Assembly: GCA_003176045.1 (NCBI GenBank)
Contig: PSRM01000346.1
Location: forward strand, 1 to 64,000
DNA: 64,000 bases
Reading direction: 5' to 3'
Source of the DNA: Verrucomicrobiota bacterium
GTDB taxonomy: Bacteria > Verrucomicrobiota > Verrucomicrobiia > Limisphaerales > UBA8199
The first letter of the stretch is position 1; every line of letters starts with the position of its first letter. A program made the position numbers and the translations under genes. The notes under the pieces are model-generated. The model saw only the letters and a program-made list of their open reading frames with translations, did not search any database and was not told where the DNA came from. Positions 54,420 through 62,560 of the stretch are shown one piece after another.

Positions 54420-55808
54420 TCACTCGCCCTCCGCTCCTGCAATCTCCCATCTGAGATCCGGGCAAATAAAGCCCATTCGTCCGTCGGCCCGCGAGTCGAG
54501 CACACCTGCCTGGGGTTCGACTGAAAACGAAACGACATTGTCGCAGACAAAATTTGCCGGGCCTCCCAGGATATCTGAACCTACGGAAACCGAATAGTGG
54601 CCAGGGTTCAAAAACCGATCCGGAATTCGGCAGCGACTCTTATATACGCCTGGCGCGCGGACTTCTGACGCCTGGCCGTTGCGAGTCATGTCACGATCTG
54701 TGCTCGTGAAGATTACGGTGCCATCCGCGCTTGAAAGCCGAAAACCGACTCGGAGGCCCGGAGCAGGCTTGAGCAGGCGGTACGTGATATCAATTTGAAT
54801 CGCAGAATGAAACGCAAAGCTCGGACTGGAGTTGCTATCTGCTGCTTTCACGCTCACTCCCAGGAGTTGAATGAGATGGTTTCCGGCTTGCGGCTCTCCT
54901 GCCCCGTTCCCGAATTGTGACTGAAGCTGTTGATTGAGGCCAAGGTACTGCGAAACGATCCTCGCCGTCTCGCCGGAAAACGCCACTTCACCCCGATCCA
55001 GCAGATACGCCCTCTGGCACAAACGCGAAACAGCAGGCATGTTATGGCTCACAAAAAGCACCGTGCGACCTTCCCGGGCTGCCACACTCTCCATCTTGCC
55101 CAGGCATTTCCTTTGAAACTCGGCATCTCCCACAGCCAGCACTTCATCCACGATGAGTATCTCCGGCTCCAGGTGCGCCGCCACGGCGAACGCGAGGCGG
55201 ACATACATTCCAGAGGAGTAGCGCTTTACGGGTGTGTCCAGAAACTTTTCGATTTCGGCGAACGCGACAATTTCATCGAACTTTTTCCGTATCTCAGCGC
55301 GGCTCATGCCGAGAATCGCGCCGTTCAGAAAAACATTTTCCCTCCCTGTGAGTTCGGGATGAAAACCCGTTCCGACTTCCAGCAGGCTTGCCACCCGACC
55401 CTTGATACGCACCCGCCCCTCGGTAGGCTCCGTGATGCGACTGAGGATCTTAAGCAGCGTGCTCTTCCCCGCCCCGTTCCGGCCAATAATACCGATGACT
55501 TCGCCTTGCTTTACCTCGAAGCTAACGTTCTTCAGCGCCCAGAAATCCTCATGGGCAGGACGACTGACCACCGAGGACGGACCACTGACCGCTGACCACT
55601 GACCACTGACCTGCGAACTGCGGCCCGGTTGACCGTTTTGCTTCGCGTCAGCGACGGAGTGTCCGTTTCGCAGGGAATTGAAAGTCCGAAACGGCGCCGT
55701 GACCCAGCGATTGAGGACGTGGCGCAAGCCGTCCCGCGGGCCTGCCTGCTGGTGGCGGATGCAGTACTTCTTCCCCAGGCTTTCGACGGTTATGATAGTG
55801 GGAGGCAC
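54420..55808 (-). CDS. ABC transporter ATP-binding protein, polysaccharide export (Wzt type)
   Basis: [63 protein letters not shown]-terminal Wzt-like domain. Confidence 0.92.
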   Translation of the reverse strand: MPPTIITVESLGKKYCIRHQQAGPRDGLRHVLNRWVTAPFRTFNSLRNGHSVADAKQNGQPGRSSQVSGQWSAVSGPSSVVSRPAHEDFWALKNVSFEVKQGEVIGIIGRNGAGKSTLLKILSRITEPTEGRVRIKGRVASLLEVGTGFHPELTGRENVFLNGAILGMSRAEIRKKFDEIVAFAEIEKFLDTPVKRYSSGMYVRLAFAVAAHLEPEILIVDEVLAVGDAEFQRKCLGKMESVAAREGRTVLFVSHNMPAVSRLCQRAYLLDRGEVAFSGETARIVSQYLGLNQQLQSQFGNGAGEPQAGNHLIQLLGVSVKAADSNSSPSFAFHSAIQIDITYRLLKPAPGLRVGFRLSSADGTVIFTSTDRDMTRNGQASEVRAPGVYKSRCRIPDRFLNPGHYSVSVGSDILGGPANFVCDNVVSFSVEPQAGVLDSRADGRMGFICPDLRWEIAGAEGE

Positions 55809-55847
55809 GGAATGGAAGATGGGAGATGGCGAGGCTCTGCGACCGGA

Positions 55848-56060
55848 TCAGTTCTTCCGCAGATACTCCTTGCAGCGCGTGACCATCTCGAACCGGAACC
55901 CGTCGTAGGCTACTCCTCTACCTTCGCGTTCGTAGGGCATTTCCAGGCGTGCAAAGAATTTTCGACGGGCTTGCAAACGATCTTTCGAGGTTCTCTCGAA
56001 CGCGTTAGCGAATCGGTCGTAGATCTCAGCAAGCCCAGCAATGTCGTCGCCTCCAATCAT
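55848..56060 (-). CDS. Small hypothetical protein
   Basis: 70 aa; overlaps next small ORF start by 4 nt. Confidence 0.45.
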   Translation of the reverse strand: MIGGDDIAGLAEIYDRFANAFERTSKDRLQARRKFFARLEMPYEREGRGVAYDGFRFEMVTRCKEYLRKN

Positions 56061-56407
56061 GGAGGCGAGTGTAGCGCGCGCAATTCCTCAGCTGAGGCTC
56101 GAATATCAAGGATATGATCGTACGTTGGGGTCAGAAGTGAGTATTGCTCGGACAACCGCAAAATCCCACCCGCGAAGGCATCGCAGGTTTTGACCAAATT
56201 GTTCCAAAGAGTCGTGGTGGCTGCGATATCAGGCTCGCGGCGAGCCATTGCAGCGGTGAGCGAATAGATCTGCTCCAATTGTGACTCCAATCTGAACGCC
56301 TCCCCCTCGATCTTCTGGCGGTCATCTCCCGCCGTGCTGATGCGCTCCTCGAATTCTTTCAAGGCGCCTTCTTTAATCGTGTCCAGATCGGATAACTCGA
56401 GCGTCAT
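56057..56407 (-). CDS. Small hypothetical protein, coiled-coil-like
   Basis: 116 aa MTLELSDLDTIKEGALKEFEERISTAGDDRQKIEGEAFRLESQLEQIYSL. Confidence 0.55.
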   Translation of the reverse strand: MTLELSDLDTIKEGALKEFEERISTAGDDRQKIEGEAFRLESQLEQIYSLTAAMARREPDIAATTTLWNNLVKTCDAFAGGILRLSEQYSLLTPTYDHILDIRASAEELRALHSPP

Positions 56408-56416
56408 ATCACTAAA

Positions 56417-56623
56417 TCACTGCCTCTGAATGACTTCAGCAATGTTTTCCGAATCGAGCATTGCCCATTCGGAATCGCCGAAAAAAAAGATAACCCGATA
56501 ATCCCTCGGCGCACCAAGGTTTCTCGGTTCGTTGAATGTGTACTGTGCGCCGTTTGTGAGGCGCACCGTAAAGGGCCGGAAGGGTTGACGTTCGGCGATA
56601 TCCTTGATATCGGCTGCTTTCAT
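56417..56623 (-). CDS. Small hypothetical protein
   Basis: 68 aa MKAADIKDIAERQPFRPFTVRLTNGAQYTFNEPRNLGAPRDYRVIFFFGDSEWAMLDSENIAEVIQRQ. Confidence 0.6.
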   Translation of the reverse strand: MKAADIKDIAERQPFRPFTVRLTNGAQYTFNEPRNLGAPRDYRVIFFFGDSEWAMLDSENIAEVIQRQ

Positions 56624-56718
56624 AATCTAAACACTAGGCTCGTGATCCCTTAGAGGCAACTGGATTGCTTGGTATCTTTGTAGTTTCCGCGTGCGTCGCC
56701 GTTAGCGGACGGGTCTCA

Positions 56719-58287
56719 TTACGGCCACCAGTTCGCCCCATCGCTTGTGAAAGTAGCGCTGTTGGTAGGCCCGATCCTCCAGAAAAGAGTCGTGCCGATA
56801 GTCTGCGCTCCATTTGCGTTAGTCACGGTTACACTGCCGGTAGCCGTTGCGCAAACCACACGGATCTGCTTGCCTGGCTGTGTGGCCGAGTTCGTAGCGT
56901 CCAGCAAGGTAATCAGTTGGTTGGTGCCAGTGCAGAATAAAACCGCATCAGAAATGGCGCATGCGTAGTTGGTGCTGAAGGCTGGTTTGGTTTGCGGGAT
57001 GAGGCCACCCAGCGTGGTGATCGGCCCGCTAAAGTTGCCGCTCCCATTGACATCGAGTGTCGCTGCGGGATTCGCGACACCGACGCCCACGCTTCCACCG
57101 GATTTCATCAAGATCACGCTGCCAAACGCCGCCGCATTGTTGCTGATCTCCAACGCCGACCGATACGCTCCATTACCGTAATAACCGATTTCCGTTTTTG
57201 TTCCCGTGCCAATGCTGAAAAACAGAAGATTATCAGACGTCGCCAACATTTCGCCGGACGGGTACTCGGAACCCGCGGACACGTTGTTGTAGATTGTCAG
57301 CGGGTTGATGTTGCCGATGATCGTGTTTCCACCGTAGGGCTGAATGGCCAGGTCGCGCACGACGCCGCTTCCAGCAGCGGAAGCGCCCACCACAGCCCTG
57401 CCGTTGAAAATTCCGGCAGGCGCCTTTTCCAGATGCAGAAACTCTCCGTTCAGGCTGTTGGTGACAAAGTCAGTTGAACATATATCCATCCACGTCTGAG
57501 CTGGCGCTCCGTTCGGCATCAAGTCAAACGCGATCCCGGAATTGCCGGTCGGCCTGAAAAACGGGATGGGTGTCGTCCACCAGGTGCCGTTGCCCAATTG
57601 GAACGGGTTGACTCCACCAACGCTCAAATTGCCGTTCGTATCACCATAAAAAGTCGTGTTGGTTAAGCCAGCACCTGGCCAGAGCGTGCCTGCTGTTAAA
57701 TTTGTGAGGCCGCTGCCATCGCCCGCGAACTGATTGCCGGAATTGGTGAACAGGACCGTGCTGCCATAGGTTCCCGAAATCTGGGTCGAGGGCACCGTTC
57801 CGCTCAATTGTGCAGCCGGTAGATTGCCGACCAAGTTGCTGGCGCTCCCAGCCACTATCGCATACGGAGTGGAGGTGAGCGGTTGAAACGGTCTTAGCAG
57901 CGAGTATTCGGTCGTATTATTCGTCCTCACCGCCACGCCCAGCCAAAGGTTCGATCCGCCGTAAACGTTGCCAAAGTCCAGTGTGGTAGTAAAGCGGCCG
58001 CTGGAGACCGGCACGGCGGTTGCCGCTATGGGGCCGGCAACCAGGTTGGAACCCAACGAATCTGCCGCGAGCCAAAACTCGAAATCATAGAACCCCTCGA
58101 CAAGGTTACCACTGGCTGCGAGTCGCCCCTGATACGTAAATGCTGTGCCCTGGGCGTGGATCCGGGATGGAGACATAGCCGCCAGGACGGCTGGAAGCAC
58201 TATCATCAAACAACGTTTCACAACTGCTTTTCTGTGGCGTATTGATCCGCGGCTGAACATTCTGCCAGATTGTTCTGAATAAGTCAC
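56719..58287 (-). CDS. Secreted tail-fibre/stalk-like protein, paralogue of 7781-9358
   Basis: AQGTAFTYQGRLAASGNLVEGFYDFEFWLAADS ... LTSTPYAIVAGSASNL; GTG start. Confidence 0.78.
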   Translation of the reverse strand: MTYSEQSGRMFSRGSIRHRKAVVKRCLMIVLPAVLAAMSPSRIHAQGTAFTYQGRLAASGNLVEGFYDFEFWLAADSLGSNLVAGPIAATAVPVSSGRFTTTLDFGNVYGGSNLWLGVAVRTNNTTEYSLLRPFQPLTSTPYAIVAGSASNLVGNLPAAQLSGTVPSTQISGTYGSTVLFTNSGNQFAGDGSGLTNLTAGTLWPGAGLTNTTFYGDTNGNLSVGGVNPFQLGNGTWWTTPIPFFRPTGNSGIAFDLMPNGAPAQTWMDICSTDFVTNSLNGEFLHLEKAPAGIFNGRAVVGASAAGSGVVRDLAIQPYGGNTIIGNINPLTIYNNVSAGSEYPSGEMLATSDNLLFFSIGTGTKTEIGYYGNGAYRSALEISNNAAAFGSVILMKSGGSVGVGVANPAATLDVNGSGNFSGPITTLGGLIPQTKPAFSTNYACAISDAVLFCTGTNQLITLLDATNSATQPGKQIRVVCATATGSVTVTNANGAQTIGTTLFWRIGPTNSATFTSDGANWWP

Positions 58288-58288
58288 G

Positions 58289-59113
58289 TTAAATCACGTC
58301 CGCAAAGCTCTTTTCAGCCCGACGGAAGTACCACGTGCCTGAGAGCAGTAGCACGACCACGACACAGCAGGCCATCCAGACTGCCGGCCAATCCAGGGCC
58401 GGACCGCCGGGCAGTATGGACCAACGAAAGCCCTCAATGACGCCCACCATCGGGTTTAGCTCGTACAGCCAATGCCATTTGGCCGGAACCACGCTGCTGC
58501 TGAAGCCGACCGGGGAAACGTAAAGCCCGAACTGGACGATGAATGGAATGATGTATCGGAAGTCCCGGTATTTGACCGTGAGCGCGCACAGCCAAAGCCC
58601 CGCGCCAAAGGCTGCGCCGAAGGCAATGACAACAAATAAGGGCAGCGCAATGATGCGTGAATCAGGCGCAAGGTGATACCACGTCATCACGAAGGCCATC
58701 AGGCCGAGCGTGATCAGAAAATCCACGAAGCTGGTGATGACCGCCCCTGCAGGAACGATGAGCCTGGGGAAATAAACCTTGGAAATCAAATTGGCGTTCC
58801 CCACCAGGCTGTTGCCGGATTCGGACAGGCTGGTTGCAAAGAACTGCCACGGCAGCATGGCCGCCATCACGAACGGCGCATATGGGCCGCCGCCGGGGGC
58901 GTTCAGTTTCGCAAACTGATTGAACACAACCGTGAGCACTACCATGGTCAAAAACGGGCGCACAATCGCCCACGAAACACCGATGACCGTCTGCTTGTAG
59001 CGGACCAGGATGTCGCGCCAGGCAAGAAAATAAAACAGCTCCCGGTAACGCCACAAATCGCGCCAGTAATTCCTTTCGGAACGCCCGGATTCGATGACTA
59101 GTTCCGGAGTCAT
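58289..59113 (-). CDS. ABC-2 type polysaccharide export permease (Wzm type)
   Basis: YRELFYFLAWRDILVRYKQTVIGVSWAIVRPFLTMVVLTVVFNQFAKL. Confidence 0.92.
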   Translation of the reverse strand: MTPELVIESGRSERNYWRDLWRYRELFYFLAWRDILVRYKQTVIGVSWAIVRPFLTMVVLTVVFNQFAKLNAPGGGPYAPFVMAAMLPWQFFATSLSESGNSLVGNANLISKVYFPRLIVPAGAVITSFVDFLITLGLMAFVMTWYHLAPDSRIIALPLFVVIAFGAAFGAGLWLCALTVKYRDFRYIIPFIVQFGLYVSPVGFSSSVVPAKWHWLYELNPMVGVIEGFRWSILPGGPALDWPAVWMACCVVVVLLLSGTWYFRRAEKSFADVI

Positions 59114-60168
59114 GCGTTTAGTTTAACCAACGCGCTTTCATTCGCCCGCGCCCACGCATGAATATCCTGCACGATTTCGCGCACTGATTTTTTTGGACGC
59201 CAATTGGTTTTGGCGAACAACCGTGAATTGTCGCCGATGAAAATCCGCAAGTCTGCCGGCCGATTCCCTGAATCAGACCCGATCTCCACTCGCCGGCCAA
59301 CAACTTCGCGGCACAAGTCTGTTAATTCATAGAGCGACACACTGTTGTCCGCTCCACCGGCAACGTTTCCCAGCCAGCCATTCCACGCATCAAAGTTCCG
59401 AATTTGCTCCAGAATTAGCGCGCACAGATCGCTGACGTGCAGAACGTCCCGCACCTGTTTGCCTTGCCCTCCATACCCGATGTAGCTGAGCCGCCGGCCA
59501 AAATGGTGTGCAAGGACCCACAGGGATGCGACGCCCTGGTCCACTTTGCCGAATTGCCACGGACCGGCGATCACTCCGCACCGGTTGATCACCGCCCGGA
59601 GCCCGAACGCGCTTCGATACTCCTCGATGAGTTGTTCGGCAGCCAATTTGGTGAAGCCATAAAGCGAGCGGGCGCCGGCCATCCTGACGTCCTCAGACAC
59701 TCCGCGCGAGCTGATTCCACAATTCCCATTGTCCTGCCACGAAAACCGTGTGGCCTCTTCCCGCCATGGATGCTTTTCAAGTGTGGCGATGGGATAGACC
59801 CTGCTGGTGGACAGGAATATAAATCCGGAGTTCCATTCACGGGCCTTTTCGAGGCAGTGGTAAGCCCCGCCGAGATTCGTTTCGAAAAGATAATCTGGTG
59901 AGCCATTCTGGCCGGCCAATACAGAGGGCTCGGCGGAGCACTCAATCAAGAAGTCGAACGGCCCGGCGGGGAACGTGTCCGCCTGGCGAACATCTCCGCG
60001 CGAAAAAGTAATTCCCGCTGCTTCCAAGCGAGGCACATTCAACTCCGAGCCGCACCGATACAGGTTATCCATGCACACGACCTCCGCCTCGGGCCATTCC
60101 CGCCTGAACGCCAGCGAGAGATTCGAGCCTACAAACCCGGCACCGCCTGTAATGAGAAAACGCATCAA
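59110..60168 (-). CDS. NAD-dependent epimerase/dehydratase (CDP-paratose 2-epimerase-like)
   Basis: MRFLITGGAGFVGSNLSLAFRREWPEAEVVCMDNLYRCGSELN; YGFTKLAAEQLIEEY. Confidence 0.88.
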   Translation of the reverse strand: MMRFLITGGAGFVGSNLSLAFRREWPEAEVVCMDNLYRCGSELNVPRLEAAGITFSRGDVRQADTFPAGPFDFLIECSAEPSVLAGQNGSPDYLFETNLGGAYHCLEKAREWNSGFIFLSTSRVYPIATLEKHPWREEATRFSWQDNGNCGISSRGVSEDVRMAGARSLYGFTKLAAEQLIEEYRSAFGLRAVINRCGVIAGPWQFGKVDQGVASLWVLAHHFGRRLSYIGYGGQGKQVRDVLHVSDLCALILEQIRNFDAWNGWLGNVAGGADNSVSLYELTDLCREVVGRRVEIGSDSGNRPADLRIFIGDNSRLFAKTNWRPKKSVREIVQDIHAWARANESALVKLNA

Positions 60169-60213
60169 GTGGGAGATAGGAGATGGAAGTTGGAAGATAG
60201 AAACCCTAAGACC

Positions 60214-61287
60214 TTAATTCCCATTTCCCATCTTCCATTTGCCATAGATCTCCTCGAACACCGCATCGAGATTCTTGCTGATATCCCAACCCGGGTAATG
60301 GGTCCGCATTTTCGTCAGGTCGCTGATGTAGCAGATGTGGTCGCCTTCGCGGTTTTTATCCACGTATTCAAAATTCATTTTCTTGCCGCTCAAAGTGGCC
60401 GCGCGATCAAATGCTTCGAGAATCGAAACGCTGTTGCCTCGCCCGCCTCCGATGTTGTACACCTCGCCGCAGCGGGGGTTTTCGTAAAATGCATGAATGA
60501 ACCGGGCCACATCGACCGAGTGAATGTTGTCCCGAACTTGCTTGCCTTTGTAGCCATACACTTTGTAGGCCTTGCCTTGGACATTGCATTTCACCAGATA
60601 GCTTAGGAAGCCATGCAGTTCCACACCGCTGTGGTTCGGGCCTGTCAGGCAGCCGCCCCGCAAACAGCAGCTCTTCAGCCCAAAATAGCGCCCGTACTCC
60701 TGCACCATGACATCTGCTGCGACCTTGGACGCGCCGAACAGGCTGTGCTTGCTTTGGTCTATAGGAAAATCCTCCCTGATCCCACCCGCGTAGGCTGGAT
60801 CTTCATAATCCCAGCGCGTTTGGGTTTCTTTTAGTCGAATGGTGTTGGGCCGGTCCCCATAGACCTTGTTTGTGCTCATGTGTACGAACACAGCCCCCGG
60901 CGCGTTGCGGCGGGTCGCCTCGAGCAGATTTAACGTCCCAACTGCGTTAACGTCGAAATCGTCGAATGGGCGCGAGGCTGCCAGGTCGTGGCTCGGCTGC
61001 GCTGCGGTGTGGACGATCAGCGAAGGCTTGAGCGTTTCGAGCAAACCTCCAACGCTCGCCCGATCGCGAATATCCAACTCGTGGTGCTTGAAACTTTTGT
61101 GCGTAGCCAGAAGCCTGTGTTGATTCCACCGCGTATCCCCTCCTGGCCCGAAAAACTCCGCCCGCATGTTGTTGTCCACACCATGCACCTGCCACCCCAA
61201 CCGGCTGAAATAATCCACTACTTCAGAACCAATTAGGCCGGAAGAGCCAGTGACTAATAGGGTGACCACAGGACTACAAGGCGACAC
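60214..61287 (-). CDS. NAD-dependent epimerase (CDP-paratose 2-epimerase-like)
   Basis: [100 protein letters not shown]. Confidence 0.88.
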   Translation of the reverse strand: MSPCSPVVTLLVTGSSGLIGSEVVDYFSRLGWQVHGVDNNMRAEFFGPGGDTRWNQHRLLATHKSFKHHELDIRDRASVGGLLETLKPSLIVHTAAQPSHDLAASRPFDDFDVNAVGTLNLLEATRRNAPGAVFVHMSTNKVYGDRPNTIRLKETQTRWDYEDPAYAGGIREDFPIDQSKHSLFGASKVAADVMVQEYGRYFGLKSCCLRGGCLTGPNHSGVELHGFLSYLVKCNVQGKAYKVYGYKGKQVRDNIHSVDVARFIHAFYENPRCGEVYNIGGGRGNSVSILEAFDRAATLSGKKMNFEYVDKNREGDHICYISDLTKMRTHYPGWDISKNLDAVFEEIYGKWKMGNGN

Positions 61288-61542
61288 CGTGCAAGCTGCC
61301 GCCCTTGGTTGAATTGCCGAATTTCAGCAAAACCAATGTTCGCGTTTGACACCAGTGGCGAGTCTCTCAACGCCTACAACCTGTTGTATATGTTGGCCTG
61401 AACACCCACAGCATTGAGTGTTGAAGCCTTCGAGACACAAGGGTTTGGATTCCTTGCTCTCACATCATCTAGCCAGCAACCCGCTAGCCAATCAGCCCCA
61501 AAATGTGCTAAAGACGACGGACTACGGACTACGGACCAGTGA

Positions 61543-62232
61543 CTACTTCCCCAGCACACGCTCGATCAAAGGCAGCACGCGTCGAACGTTTTTACCCCAG
61601 CTCCGCAACATCTTTACCCTGGCTGCGACATGGTCTTTCTGGTCCTTCGGCAGTGCGGGAATCATTGCTGAAACCCTGTCCAGTCGCTCGCCTCCACCCT
61701 CCAGGTGCGGAGCGATTTGATCCCGCAAAAAGCGACCCGCCAGCTTTCGCAGCTCAGCCACAGCCTCATAGTGCGTACGCCTGTCCCCGCCGATATAGAC
61801 CGTGCGAATCGCCCCAATCCCACGCAAAAACCGCAGTCCCTGGCTGGCCGAGCCTTTGCTGAGTCCTAACCGAAGGATCAGGTCGTCCATCGCCAACGGA
61901 CGCGCGGAAATGAAAAGAAGCCCGTAGATCTCGCCCAGAGATCTCGGTTGCCCTAAAATGCGCGAAACCTGCACAAACATCTCAATAATCTCGGTTTCCA
62001 AGGGACTTACTCCCGTGGACGGACGAGCCTCGCCTTCCAGGAGCGCCCAACTCTGTTGGGCGCGTCTCGCACTGACTCCCGTGGATGGGGCGACAACGGC
62101 TTCCAAATTGGTTTCAAGCGGCATCTTAATCGCCTCCGAGGCACTCCCAGCCCCTTCTGTCGCTTCCGTGGGCACGGGCAGTTTGTCTGGTTCCTGGGCG
62201 GGAGGTTCTGATTTTTCAACAATGAGTGGCAT
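61543..62232 (-). CDS. GbsR/MarR-family transcriptional regulator
   Basis: EIIEMFVQVSRILGQPRSLGEIYGLLFISARPLAMDDLILRLGLSKGSASQGLRFLRGIGAI. Confidence 0.88.
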   Translation of the reverse strand: MPLIVEKSEPPAQEPDKLPVPTEATEGAGSASEAIKMPLETNLEAVVAPSTGVSARRAQQSWALLEGEARPSTGVSPLETEIIEMFVQVSRILGQPRSLGEIYGLLFISARPLAMDDLILRLGLSKGSASQGLRFLRGIGAIRTVYIGGDRRTHYEAVAELRKLAGRFLRDQIAPHLEGGGERLDRVSAMIPALPKDQKDHVAARVKMLRSWGKNVRRVLPLIERVLGK

Positions 62233-62260
62233 AGTCAGCGCATTTTTATCAGAAGTGTCT

Positions 62261-62288
62261 ATTTTGTTCAATAAAAAATGAACAAAAT
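62261..62288. promoter_or_regulatory. Operator-like inverted repeat upstream of GbsR-type gene
   Basis: ATTTTGTTCA (62261-62270)-N8-TGAACAAAAT (62279-62288), perfect arms, about 29 bp upstream of ATG. Confidence 0.6.
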
Positions 62289-62560
62289 GTTCCCGGACTA
62301 CTCCCAATGTCACCCATTGTTACGGCCGCGTTACGGCCGCGTTATGGGTTTTGTAACGGGTGTTACCTCCGGTAAACACGGCCTTGTTACGCTGTTACGG
62401 GTTTTTCGGGGGGACACACTTCACACTTCACACTTCGGGGGGGATACACCGCTCATCAGGCCCTTCTACTCGTTCTTAGTTCTTAATCCTAATCTTTCAT
62501 CTTTCTCTTAATCTTAATCTCCGTTTACCACTATTTGATGTTTTTTACCGCTATTTACGG

